A stretch of DNA of 64,000 bases from the NCBI GenBank assembly GCA_031546815.1, contig JAVBJV010000017.1, positions 1 to 64,000 of the forward strand, in the 5' to 3' direction. The notes beneath the pieces were generated by a model that saw only the letters and a list, made by a program, of their open reading frames with translations, had not been told where the DNA came from and did not search any database. Below, one piece after another: positions 24,994 through 33,091 of this stretch. The DNA is from JAVBJV01 sp031546815. GTDB taxonomy: Bacteria; Pseudomonadota; Alphaproteobacteria; Acetobacterales; Acetobacteraceae. The position numbers and the translations under genes are program-made. Numbering within the stretch: the stretch's first letter is position 1; each line of letters starts with the position of its first letter.

Positions 24994-26355
24994 ATGAACG
25001 AAACGTCCCCCCGTCCGTTACAGGCAAAACGCCCGGCAAACCCGCTTTCCGGCACGTTTCTGGTGCCGGGAGACAAGTCGATCAGCCACCGGGCACTAAT
25101 GTTCGGCGCGCTGGCGGTAGGCGAGACCCGAATCGCAGGCCTGCTGGAAGGCGAGGACGTGCTCTGCACCGCTGCCGCCATGCGGGCGCTGGGTGCCCAT
25201 GTGGTGCAGACCGCCCCGGGTGCCTGGACGGTCGCCGGGCGCGGCATTGGCGGCATTGTAGAGCCGGACTGCGTGCTCGATATGGGGAATTCCGGCACGG
25301 CAGCGCGTCTGCTGGCAGGGATTCTGGCCTCGCACCCGATTTTCAGCGTGCTGAGCGGCGACGCCAGCCTGCACCGCCGCCCGATGAAGCGCATCACCGA
25401 GCCTCTGTCCCGTTGCGGCGCCAGCTTCCTCAGCCGCGCGGGTGGACGCATGCCGCTGGCGATTCAGGGCGCAGCCGAGGCATTGCCGATCGAATACCGC
25501 CTGCCGGTTGCGTCGGCGCAGGTGAAATCCGCCATTCTGCTGGCCGGGCTGAACGCGCGCGGCATCACCCGCGTGGAAGAACCCGAAGCCACACGCGACC
25601 ACAGCGAGAACATGCTGCGCCATTTCGGCGCCGACGTGCGGGTGGAAATCAACGGGGCGGGCCGGATCATCGAACTGGCGGGCCAGCCCGAACTGCGCGC
25701 CGCACCGGTGAACGTGCCGGCCGACCCGTCTTCCGCCGCCTTCCCGATGGTGGCCGCGCTGATCGTGCGGGGGTCGGACCTGCATCTGCCCAATATCGGC
25801 CTGAACCCGCTGCGCACCGGGCTGTTCACGTCGCTGCGCGAGATGGGCGCTCATATCGCCATCACCAATATCCGCACCGAGGGCGGCGAGTCCGTGGGCG
25901 ACCTTACCGTGCGCCATTCGGCCCTAAAGGGAGCGGATATTCCACCCGAACGCGCCCCCTCGATGATCGACGAATACATGGCCCTGTCGATCGCCGCCGC
26001 CTGCGCCAGCGGTGTCACCCGTATGCGCGGTCTGGCCGAATTGCGGGTGAAGGAAAGCGACCGTCTGGCCGCCACGGCCGACCTGCTGACCGTCAACGGC
26101 GTGAAGGTGGAAATCGACGGCGACGACATGATCGTCCACGGCACTGGCGGCGCGCCGGCCGGGGGTGGCATGGTGAAAACCCATATGGACCACCGGATCG
26201 CCATGAGTGCCCTGGTTCTCGGCTTGGCGAGCACCGCGCCGGTCTGTATTGACGATAGCACATTCATAGAAACTTCGTTTCCGCAATTTACGACCCTGAT
26301 GAACGCTGCGATGAACGACACGCATGCAATCACGACCCCCGCCGATGGAGCCTGA
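24994..26355 (+). CDS. aroA: EPSP synthase (3-phosphoshikimate 1-carboxyvinyltransferase)
   Basis: A 453-residue enzyme that joins phosphoenolpyruvate to shikimate-3-phosphate in the shikimate pathway. Visible motifs: GDKSISHRALMFGAL near residues 28-42, LDMGNSGTAARLL, SAQVKSAILLAGL, RDHSENML, DPSSAAFPMVAALI and LRVKESDRLAA. The elements GDKS, SAQ-x-K and R-x-H-x-E resemble class II (CP4-like) enzymes, while the glycine after GNS corresponds to the glyphosate-sensitive Gly of class I enzymes, where CP4 has alanine. Sensitivity cannot be told from sequence alone. It is followed 3 bases later by cmk, a common pairing. Confidence 0.97.
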   Translation: MNETSPRPLQAKRPANPLSGTFLVPGDKSISHRALMFGALAVGETRIAGLLEGEDVLCTAAAMRALGAHVVQTAPGAWTVAGRGIGGIVEPDCVLDMGNSGTAARLLAGILASHPIFSVLSGDASLHRRPMKRITEPLSRCGASFLSRAGGRMPLAIQGAAEALPIEYRLPVASAQVKSAILLAGLNARGITRVEEPEATRDHSENMLRHFGADVRVEINGAGRIIELAGQPELRAAPVNVPADPSSAAFPMVAALIVRGSDLHLPNIGLNPLRTGLFTSLREMGAHIAITNIRTEGGESVGDLTVRHSALKGADIPPERAPSMIDEYMALSIAAACASGVTRMRGLAELRVKESDRLAATADLLTVNGVKVEIDGDDMIVHGTGGAPAGGGMVKTHMDHRIAMSALVLGLASTAPVCIDDSTFIETSFPQFTTLMNAAMNDTHAITTPADGA

Positions 26356-26358
26356 CAC

Positions 26359-26997
26359 ATGAAGCCCGTTATCGCCGTTGATGGACCTGCCGCTTCAGGC
26401 AAAGGCACGCTGGCCCGCCGCCTGGCCGAGATTCTGAACCTGCCCTATCTGGATACCGGTCTGCTGTATCGGGCCGTCGGGCGGCGCATGCTGGATAACG
26501 GGGCCGACCTGCGCGACGCCGCGCTGGCCGAAGCCGCCGCCAAGGCGCTGGTGCCGGAAGATCTGGCCCGTGGTAATCTGCGCGTGCCCGAGACCGATAT
26601 GGCCGCCAGCACGGTTGCCGCCGTGCCGGGCGTGCGTGCGGCGCTGCTGGATTTCCAGCGCAATTTCGCCGCCGACCTGGGCGGTGTGGTCGACGGTCGC
26701 GACATCGGCACGGTGGTGTTTCCCGATGCCACGGTGAAACTGTTCGTCACCGCGACTCCGGAAGAACGCGCCAACCGGCGCTGCAACGAACTGAAGAACA
26801 ACGGCATTGCCGCGGATTACGCGCGCGTGCTGACCGACATCCGCGCCCGCGACATGCAGGACGCCACCCGCGCCATAGCCCCGCTGCGCCCGGCCAAGGA
26901 CGCGATCCTGCTGGACACCACGCTAATGAACGCCAACGAAGCGCTGGAAACCGCGCTGGAAATCGTGCGCGAACGTCTGGCCAAAGCCGCGGGCTGA
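26359..26997 (+). CDS. cmk: Cytidylate kinase
   Basis: A 212-residue (d)CMP kinase. The P-loop GPAASGKGT (residues 9-17) follows VIAVD; LDTGLLYRAVG is the family's substrate-binding start, and DGRDIGTVVFPDA lies in the CMP-binding region. The sequence TATPEERANRR matches the LID segment. The enzyme phosphorylates CMP and dCMP, supplying CDP for nucleotide and phospholipid synthesis. It lies between aroA and the DUF3995 gene with 3-base gaps, so the three are one transcription unit; rpsA follows after a longer gap. Confidence 0.96.
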   Translation: MKPVIAVDGPAASGKGTLARRLAEILNLPYLDTGLLYRAVGRRMLDNGADLRDAALAEAAAKALVPEDLARGNLRVPETDMAASTVAAVPGVRAALLDFQRNFAADLGGVVDGRDIGTVVFPDATVKLFVTATPEERANRRCNELKNNGIAADYARVLTDIRARDMQDATRAIAPLRPAKDAILLDTTLMNANEALETALEIVRERLAKAAG

Positions 26998-27000
26998 GCC

Positions 27001-27438
27001 ATGACCAGCCTGGTCGCCGTGCTGCTGAGCGCCATACTGGCCGGAATTGCCGGTCTGCACCTGTATTGGGCACTGGGCGGCGTGTGGCCCGCCACAGACC
27101 GGCAGAGCCTGTCGCGCATGGTAGTCGGCGACCGCAACTCGCCCGATGCCATGCCGCCAACGGTGATCGGTCTGGGCGCAGCACTGGCCATTGGCATGAC
27201 CGCGTTCTGGCCGCTGTTACTGAGCGGACTGGTTGTGCTGCCGTGGATGTTTGACTGGTCGATCTTCTGGGGTGGCGTGCTCTTCGCCGGTGTTTTCCTG
27301 CTGCGCGCCATGGCCGGTTTCGCCAGTCGCCTGTGGCGGGGCCGCGCGCTGGAACCCTTCGCCACGCTGGACCGGCGCTATTATTCGCCGCTCTGCCTGG
27401 TGCTCGGGATCGGGTATGCCGTGTTGCTGAGCAGGTAG
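27001..27438 (+). CDS. DUF3995-family membrane protein
   Basis: A 145-residue integral membrane protein with about four helices (5-25, 55-75, 78-105, 125-143). Family hallmarks are HLYWALGGVWPA at the first helix end and LDRRYYSPLCLVLG near the C-terminus. DUF3995 has no known function. It starts 3 bases after cmk and is thus probably co-expressed, but there is no functional reason to link it to nucleotide metabolism. Confidence 0.85.
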   Translation: MTSLVAVLLSAILAGIAGLHLYWALGGVWPATDRQSLSRMVVGDRNSPDAMPPTVIGLGAALAIGMTAFWPLLLSGLVVLPWMFDWSIFWGGVLFAGVFLLRAMAGFASRLWRGRALEPFATLDRRYYSPLCLVLGIGYAVLLSR

Positions 27439-27457
27439 CTGTCCCCACGCCCCAGCC

Positions 27458-27608
27458 GGGGAGCGGCCCGCTCCCCAGACCCCGTGGTTACTTTAATCCA
27501 GACATGAACAGAGGGCCTTGTGTCCTCTGTTCATGTCTGGACTCGAAAAAACGATTCGCAGGGCCAGGAGGGCGCAGCCTCCTGACGGGTGCAGGGCAGC
27601 GCCCTGCA
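27458..27608. repeat. Block of four tandem palindromes in a 365-bp gap
   Basis: Between the DUF3995 gene and rpsA (27439-27803) there is no gene but a run of hairpins. They are: ggggagcgg/ccgctcccc (27458-27476); an 18-bp perfect inverted repeat 27497-27514 with 27524-27541 (tccagacatgaacagagg arm, 9-base loop); caggagg/cctcctg (27565-27584); and tgcagggc/gccctgca (27590-27608). None is followed by a T-tract on the plus strand. The remaining 195 bases up to rpsA presumably hold its promoter and leader; nothing specific was recognised there. Confidence 0.75.
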
Positions 27609-27803
27609 TGCTTGACTTCCCCGCCCTTGCGGGCGTAGGTCCAGCTTGTCCGCACGACATGGGGTTGGCGCGGATATCGTAACACTGGTCTGCGGGGGTT
27701 TCCCTCGCGGGCACGTCGTGGTCCGGGCTTCCGGGTTGCGCATTCCTTGGCAGCACCGTCCGACAATTCGGGCCGCCCTGCCGTTACAGGACACTCACAC
27801 TAC

Positions 27804-29534
27804 ATGGCATCTCCCGCCGCTCCCTCGCGCCAGCTCGAGGACTTTTCCGCCCTTCTCGATGAGATGATGGGCGCAGACGCCGCGTTCGACGGTTCCGTCG
27901 TAACCGGTCGCGTGGTCCGCCTGACCGACGAATTCGCCATCGTCGATGTCGGTCTGAAGAGCGAAGGCCGCGTCGCACTCAAAGAATTCGGCCCTGCCGG
28001 CACCTCGCCGGAAGTGAAGCCCGGCGACATCATCGAACTGTTCGTCGAACGCTATGAAGACCGCGATGGCACCATCGTGCTCTCGCGCGAGAAGGCTCGC
28101 CGCGAAGAAGCCTGGTCCACGCTGGAAAAGTCCTTCGAAGCCAATGTCCGCGTCAACGGCACCATCTATGGCCGTGTGAAGGGTGGCTTCACGGTTGACC
28201 TGGGCGGCGCAGTTGCGTTCCTGCCGGGCAGCCAGGTCGACATCCGCCCCGTGCGCGATGTGGCCCCGCTGATGGGCGTGCCGCAGCCGTTCCAGATCCT
28301 CAAGATGGACCGCGCCCGCGGTAACATCGTGGTCTCGCGCCGTGCGGTGCTGGAAGAAACGCGCGCCGAACAGCGCAGCGAACTGATCCAGGGCCTGCAG
28401 GAAGGCCAGATCCTCGACGGCGTGGTGAAGAACATCACCGACTACGGCGCGTTCGTGGACCTGGGCGGCGTGGACGGCCTGCTGCACGTGACCGACATCG
28501 CCTGGAAGCGCATCAACCACCCGAGCGAAGCGCTGACCATCGGCCAGCACGTTAAGGTGCAGGTGATCCGCTTCAATTCGGACACACAGCGCATCAGCCT
28601 CGGCATGAAGCAGCTGGAAGTCGATCCGTGGGAAGGTGTGGACCTGAAGTACCCGATGGGTGCGCGTTACTCGGGTCGCGTCACGAACATCACCGATTAC
28701 GGCGCGTTCGTGGAACTGGAACCGGGCGTCGAAGGTCTGGTGCACGTTTCCGAAATGTCGTGGACGAAGAAGAACGTCCATCCGGGCAAGATCGTCGCGA
28801 CCAGCCAGGAAGTCGACGTCATGGTGCTGGATGTGGACGCTTCCAAGCGCCGCATCAGCCTGGGCATCAAGCAGGTCCAGCGCAACCCGTGGGAACAGTT
28901 CGCCGAAGAACATCCTGCCGGCAGCGAAATCGAAGGCGAAATCCGCAACATCACCGAATTCGGCCTGTTCATCGGGCTGACGGGCGACATCGACGGCATG
29001 GTCCACATGTCCGACATCTCGTGGGATGAAGCCGGCGAAGCCGCGATGGCGAAGTTCAACAAGGGCGACGTCGTAAAGGCGAAGGTTCTTGATGTGGACG
29101 TCGAGAAGGAACGCATCAGCCTTGGCATCAAGCAGCTGGCGTCCGACCCGGCCGCCGCCGTGCTCGACAAGGTGAAGAAGGGCGAAATCGTGACCTGCGT
29201 TGTCACCGCGGTGCAGTCGAACGGCATCGAAGTGAAGGTCGACGATATGCTGACCGGCTTCATCCGCCGCGCCGAACTGGCTCGCGACAAGGCCGATCAG
29301 CGTCCGGACCGTTTCTCGGTCGGCGAAAAGATCGACGCCAAGATCACTGCCGTGGATCGTGCTGCGCGCAAGCTCAGCCTGACGATCAAGGGCAAGGAAG
29401 TGGACGAAGACAAGCAGGCGATCGAAGAATACGGCTCGGCCGATTCGGGCGCCTCGCTGGGTGACATCCTGGGTGCCGCGATCCGTCGCCGCACGCAGGC
29501 CGCCGCCGAAATCTTCGACAAGAAGGAAGACTGA
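27804..29534 (+). CDS. rpsA: 30S ribosomal protein S1
   Basis: A 576-residue protein made of six S1 RNA-binding (OB) repeats. Typical units are GVVKNITDYGAFVDLGGVDG, GRVTNITDYGAFVELEPGVE and IRNITEFGLFIGLTGDIDG, with VLDVD...RISLGIKQ linkers. S1 binds mRNA leaders and helps load them on the 30S subunit. The ATG at 27804 gives MASPAAPSRQLEDFSALLDE, the usual alphaproteobacterial start; an upstream TTG in frame is not supported. The gene follows cmk as in many proteobacteria, but is separated from it by DUF3995 and the palindrome block, so probably has its own promoter. A terminator follows. Confidence 0.97.
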   Translation: MASPAAPSRQLEDFSALLDEMMGADAAFDGSVVTGRVVRLTDEFAIVDVGLKSEGRVALKEFGPAGTSPEVKPGDIIELFVERYEDRDGTIVLSREKARREEAWSTLEKSFEANVRVNGTIYGRVKGGFTVDLGGAVAFLPGSQVDIRPVRDVAPLMGVPQPFQILKMDRARGNIVVSRRAVLEETRAEQRSELIQGLQEGQILDGVVKNITDYGAFVDLGGVDGLLHVTDIAWKRINHPSEALTIGQHVKVQVIRFNSDTQRISLGMKQLEVDPWEGVDLKYPMGARYSGRVTNITDYGAFVELEPGVEGLVHVSEMSWTKKNVHPGKIVATSQEVDVMVLDVDASKRRISLGIKQVQRNPWEQFAEEHPAGSEIEGEIRNITEFGLFIGLTGDIDGMVHMSDISWDEAGEAAMAKFNKGDVVKAKVLDVDVEKERISLGIKQLASDPAAAVLDKVKKGEIVTCVVTAVQSNGIEVKVDDMLTGFIRRAELARDKADQRPDRFSVGEKIDAKITAVDRAARKLSLTIKGKEVDEDKQAIEEYGSADSGASLGDILGAAIRRRTQAAAEIFDKKED

Positions 29535-29561
29535 TCTCCTCGGTCCTTCTGAATGCTGGAA

Positions 29562-29598
29562 GCCGCCCGGTTCGAAAGAGCCGGGCGGTTTTCTTTTG
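29562..29598 (+). terminator. Rho-independent terminator of rpsA
   Basis: An 8-bp GC stem (ccgcccgg 29563-29570, ccgggcgg 29581-29588) and 10-base loop are followed by TTTTCTTTT. The same stem sequence is used by the fba terminator at 30729. Confidence 0.9.
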
Positions 29599-29646
29599 TG
29601 GGCAGGCGGACTAAACGGGGGCATCGATCAATCAGGATGTTGCCCT

Positions 29647-30720
29647 ATGACCACCCGCATGAAGCCCGGTGTTGTAACCGGACAGGATTACCGCACGCTG
29701 GTTCAGGCGTGTAAGACTGGCGGCTATGCCCTGCCCGCCGTGAACGTCACCAGCACCAGCACCATCAACGCGGTGATGGAAGCGGCGGCGGAAGCGAAGT
29801 CGGACGTGATTGTCCAGCTGTCGAACGGCGGCGCGCGGTTCTATGCGGGCGAAGGCATGCCGGACTCGGCCGCAGCGCGCGTACTGGGGGCGGTCTCGGC
29901 CGCACGGCATGTGCACCTGCTGGCGCAGCATTATGGCGTCTGTGTGGTGCTGCACACCGACCATGCGAACAAGAAGCTGATCCCGTGGGTGGAAGAGCTG
30001 ATCGCGCACAGCGAAGCCGAATTCAAGAGCACCGGTCAGCCGCTGTACACCTCGCACATGCTCGACCTGTCGGAAGAACCGCTGCAGGAAAACCTGGATG
30101 CCTGCGCGAAGATGCTGAAACGTCTGGCCCCCATCGGCATGAGCCTGGAAATCGAACTGGGCGTGACGGGCGGCGAAGAAGACGGCGTCGGGTCCGACGT
30201 GGACGAGATGGACAATTCGCGTCTCTACACCCAGCCCGAAGATGTGGCGCTGGCGTACCGGATGCTGTCGCCGCTGGGCCATTTCTCGGTCGCGGCGTCG
30301 TTCGGGAATGTGCATGGCGTGTATGCGCCGGGTAACGTGAAGCTGCGCCCGGAAATTCTGGATGCCTCGCAGGTGCTGGTGCAGCAGCGTTACGGCACGG
30401 CGGCGAACCCGCTGGATCTGGTGTTCCATGGCGGGTCCGGGTCGGAACAGGCCGATATCACCAAGGCAATCAAATACGGCGTGTTCAAGATGAACATCGA
30501 CACCGACACGCAGTTCGCGTTCGCGGCGCCGGTGGGTACGTTCGTGACGAAGAACCCGCTGGCATTCCAGTATCAGATCGATCCGCAGACCAACGCACCC
30601 TACAAGAAGCTGTACGACCCGCGCAAATGGCTGCGTCTGGGTGAACGCGGTCTGGTTGATCGTGTTAAGCAGGCCTGCACGGATCTTGGTTCGACGGGCA
30701 AATCCATCGCAGCCAGCTGA
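29647..30720 (+). CDS. fba: Class II fructose-bisphosphate aldolase
   Basis: A 357-residue zinc-dependent aldolase that interconverts fructose 1,6-bisphosphate with dihydroxyacetone phosphate and glyceraldehyde 3-phosphate. Visible: VVLHTDHANKK with the zinc ligand histidine and catalytic aspartate, ELGVTGGEEDGV, ASFGNVHGVY, LVFHGGSGS and KMNIDTDTQFAF, all class II signatures; it matches the longer type (about 350 residues) seen in E. coli FbaA. The ATG at 29647 gives the normal N-terminus; the open frame continues upstream through the rpsA terminator and is not coding there. Its own terminator follows. Confidence 0.96.
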   Translation: MTTRMKPGVVTGQDYRTLVQACKTGGYALPAVNVTSTSTINAVMEAAAEAKSDVIVQLSNGGARFYAGEGMPDSAAARVLGAVSAARHVHLLAQHYGVCVVLHTDHANKKLIPWVEELIAHSEAEFKSTGQPLYTSHMLDLSEEPLQENLDACAKMLKRLAPIGMSLEIELGVTGGEEDGVGSDVDEMDNSRLYTQPEDVALAYRMLSPLGHFSVAASFGNVHGVYAPGNVKLRPEILDASQVLVQQRYGTAANPLDLVFHGGSGSEQADITKAIKYGVFKMNIDTDTQFAFAAPVGTFVTKNPLAFQYQIDPQTNAPYKKLYDPRKWLRLGERGLVDRVKQACTDLGSTGKSIAAS

Positions 30721-30728
30721 GGCTGTCA

Positions 30729-30757
30729 CCGCCCGGGGTGTTGCTCCGGGCGGTTTT
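30729..30757 (+). terminator. Rho-independent terminator of fba
   Basis: Stem ccgcccgg (30729-30736) pairs with ccgggcgg (30746-30753), with a 9-base loop and TTTT after it. Confidence 0.9.
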
Positions 30758-30873
30758 CATGACCAAAAAACCACACTCCTTAGAAAACCCTGATTTCTGA
30801 AAGGGTTATTCTTGACGGTTGGGTTCCGGCTCTGGCAGCGTTGTTACCGTAATTCAAGGTTTTACGCGGAACC

Positions 30874-31161
30874 ATGACAAAGTCGGAACTGATTGCCGAA
30901 CTGGCTGCGGCCAACCCGCACCTGATGCTGCGCGACGTGGAATTGATCGTCGCAACGATTTTTGACGAGATCACCGCAGCGCTGGCGCAGGGCAGCCGGG
31001 TGGAGCTGCGCGGCTTTGGTGCCTTTACGGTAAAACACCGCGACGCCCGCACGGGCCGCAACCCGCGCACCGGGGCGGCTGTGCCGGTGGACGAGAAATC
31101 GGTGCCGTTCTTCAAGGCCGGCAAAGAACTGCGCGAACGCATCAACCGTAGCGGGACCTGA
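30874..31161 (+). CDS. ihfB: Integration host factor beta subunit
   Basis: A 95-residue HU/IHF-type DNA-bending protein. It starts MTKSELI, has the conserved GRVELRGFGAF-like strand (SRVELRGFGAFTVK) and the DNA-clamping arm R-x-x-R-x-GRNPRTG, where the proline intercalates into DNA. The RGFG and NPRTG pattern and neighbouring lapA gene favour IhfB over HU. IHF with its alpha partner bends DNA at promoters and recombination sites. Lies 4 bases before the lapA-type gene, a widespread pair. Confidence 0.94.
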   Translation: MTKSELIAELAAANPHLMLRDVELIVATIFDEITAALAQGSRVELRGFGAFTVKHRDARTGRNPRTGAAVPVDEKSVPFFKAGKELRERINRSGT

Positions 31162-31165
31162 GAAC

Positions 31166-31441
31166 ATGTTGCGCTGGATCGTCGGGCTTCCATGTCTGTT
31201 CCTGCTGGTGTTGTTCGCCCTGTCGAACCCGATGCCGGTCCCGCTGACGCTGTGGCCGTTCGACATCAGCATGAACGTGCCGCTGTCGCTGGCGATGCTG
31301 TGCGCAATGGGCGTGGCGTTCCTGCTGGGGGCGTTGATCGTCTGGATCAGCAGCCTGTCCATCCGCCGCCGCGCACGTCGGGCGGAACAGATGGTGAAGC
31401 AGCTGGAAGCACGGCTGGGCGAAACGCCGCAGCACGGCTGA
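31166..31441 (+). CDS. lapA: LapA/DUF1049-family membrane protein
   Basis: A 91-residue protein with two transmembrane helices (about 4-22 and 40-63), joined by a loop with FALSNPMPVPLTLWPF, and an arginine-rich C-terminal helix (RRRARRAEQMVKQLEARLGE). This is the DUF1049 pattern. In E. coli LapA (YciS) works with LapB and FtsH in the control of LpxC and lipopolysaccharide synthesis; no lapB is present in the window. It follows ihfB as in many proteobacteria. Confidence 0.85.
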   Translation: MLRWIVGLPCLFLLVLFALSNPMPVPLTLWPFDISMNVPLSLAMLCAMGVAFLLGALIVWISSLSIRRRARRAEQMVKQLEARLGETPQHG

Positions 31442-31516
31442 AGGCGGATTCTTCTGGCCCTCTCCCCCACCCCGGGCGCATAATACTGGACCACTTGGTA
31501 ACGGAGGATCACACCG

Positions 31517-31654
31517 ATGCCAGGACGTATGGTCGAACCAACCCCTCGGCAGAAATTCCTGCATTATGCGGGCTTTTGGATCATCGGCGCCGTCGTCACC
31601 GCGCTGATGCTGCTCATCCTGCATCTGCTGACGCGACTGGGGATGATGGGGTAA
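31517..31654 (+). CDS. 45-residue single-pass membrane protein
   Basis: A short frame with a good ribosome binding site (GGAGG about 9 bases before the ATG). The product has a 17-residue soluble start (MPGRMVEPTPRQKFLHY) and one transmembrane helix to near the end (GFWIIGAVVTALMLLILHLL), with a short basic/glycine tail. No family is recognised. It lies between lapA and proA on the same strand with about 50-75 bases either side. Codon use matches the surroundings and the reading frame is closed properly, so it is probably real, but evidence is limited to these points. Confidence 0.65.
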   Translation: MPGRMVEPTPRQKFLHYAGFWIIGAVVTALMLLILHLLTRLGMMG

Positions 31655-31703
31655 TTCCACACGCCCCGTTTCTGTTCTAGGGTCTCCGCCACCGGAGGCT
31701 CTG

Positions 31704-32966
31704 ATGGACACGAATACCCAGACGATCGACGCCGCCTTGCACCAGGCCGCCCTCGCCGCACGCGAGGCTGCAACCGTGCTCGCCAACACGCCGACCGCCA
31801 CCAAAAACACCGCCCTGCAGGCGGCCGCACAGGCATTGCGCGCGCGTCAGGCCGAGATCCTCGCCGCCAACGCGGCCGATCTGGCAGCCTCCACCGCCAG
31901 TGAGTCGTTCCGTGACCGGCTGACCCTCACACCCGCACGCATCGACGCCATGGCCGAGGGGCTGGAGATCGTCGCCGCATTGCCCGATCCGGTCGGGCGG
32001 ACGCTGGCCGAATGGGTGCGCCCCAACGGGTTGCGGATGCGGCGGGTGGCGATGCCGCTCGGCGTGATCGGGATGATCTACGAAAGCCGCCCGAATGTCG
32101 GGGCCGATGCCGGTGCGCTGTGCCTGAAGTCGGGCAACGCGGTGATCCTGCGCGGCGGGTCCGACAGCGCCAGCAGCGCACACGCCATCCACGCCGCCAT
32201 GACCGACGGGCTGCGCAAGGCCGGTCTGCCGGATGCCTGCATCCAGATCGCCCCCACCACCGATCGCGCGTTCGTCGGTGCCATGCTGGCGGCGTCCGGG
32301 TTGATCGACCTGATCATCCCGCGCGGCGGCAAAAGCCTGGTCACCCGCGTGATGGCCGAAGCCCGCGTGCCGGTCCTCGCCCATGCCGAGGGGCTGTGCC
32401 ACACCTATGTACACGAAGCCGCCAATCCGGACATGGCGGTCGCGGTGCTGCATAACGCCAAGCTGCGCCGCACCTCGGTCTGCGGGGCGACCGAGACACT
32501 GCTGATCGACGCTGCCTGCGCCCCCGCGCTGCTGCCGCGCATCGTGCAGGATCTGGCGGCAGCGGGCTGTACGTTCCGCGCCGATGCCCCGGCACGCGCC
32601 ATCTGCCCCGACCTGCCCCCCGCGACCGAGGCGGATTTCGCCACCGAATGGTCGGACGCGGTACTCAACATCGCCGTGGTCGATGGGGGGGAACAGGCCA
32701 TCGCGCATATCCGCCGCTTCGGGTCCGAACATACCGACGCGATCATCACCGAAGACGCGCAGGTGGCGGATTTGTTCCTGCGCGGCATTCAGTCATCCGT
32801 CGGGTTGTGGAATGCCTCGACCCAGTTCAACGACGGCGGGGAATTCGGCTTCGGGGCCGAGATCGGCATCGCCACCGGGCGTATGCACGCGCGCGGGCCG
32901 GTGGGGCTGGAGCAACTTTGCACCTATCGCTACCTCGTCACCGGCACAGGGCAGGTTCGGCCCTGA
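31704..32966 (+). CDS. proA: Gamma-glutamyl phosphate reductase
   Basis: A 420-residue enzyme that reduces glutamyl 5-phosphate to glutamate semialdehyde for proline synthesis. Visible: PLGVIGMIYESRPNVGADAG at the cofactor-binding start, SGNAVILRGGSDS, IPRGGKSLV, the catalytic cysteine in RTSVCGATETLLID and SSVGLWNASTQFNDGGEFG near the C-terminus. GGAGG lies about 7 bases before the ATG. No proB partner is nearby. It is followed by a repeat copy and nadD. Confidence 0.97.
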   Translation: MDTNTQTIDAALHQAALAAREAATVLANTPTATKNTALQAAAQALRARQAEILAANAADLAASTASESFRDRLTLTPARIDAMAEGLEIVAALPDPVGRTLAEWVRPNGLRMRRVAMPLGVIGMIYESRPNVGADAGALCLKSGNAVILRGGSDSASSAHAIHAAMTDGLRKAGLPDACIQIAPTTDRAFVGAMLAASGLIDLIIPRGGKSLVTRVMAEARVPVLAHAEGLCHTYVHEAANPDMAVAVLHNAKLRRTSVCGATETLLIDAACAPALLPRIVQDLAAAGCTFRADAPARAICPDLPPATEADFATEWSDAVLNIAVVDGGEQAIAHIRRFGSEHTDAIITEDAQVADLFLRGIQSSVGLWNASTQFNDGGEFGFGAEIGIATGRMHARGPVGLEQLCTYRYLVTGTGQVRP

Positions 32967-32980
32967 AAGACCATTCCAGA

Positions 32981-33086
32981 ATGCGCCGTGGCGGCCGCCT
33001 GACGGCATTTTCTGCGCTTCCGGTGCTCACGGACAAACGTCCGCTGCGCGCCGGGTCTCGAAGAATGCCGCCATCCGACTCACCAC
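32981..33086 (-). repeat. Dispersed ~106-bp repeat, copy B
   Basis: The reverse complement aligns gaplessly with 24405-24510 (79 of 106 bases by my count). The core palindrome here is GGACGTTTGTCC. It fills the gap between proA and nadD and contains one of the two possible nadD start codons. Confidence 0.8.
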
Positions 33087-33091
33087 GCCAC

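Noticed and set aside
27795..29624. A 609-codon open frame antisense to rpsA
   Set aside because: It is the mirror of rpsA codon bias; rpsA has six clear S1 repeats, while the antisense reading has no domain or start signal.
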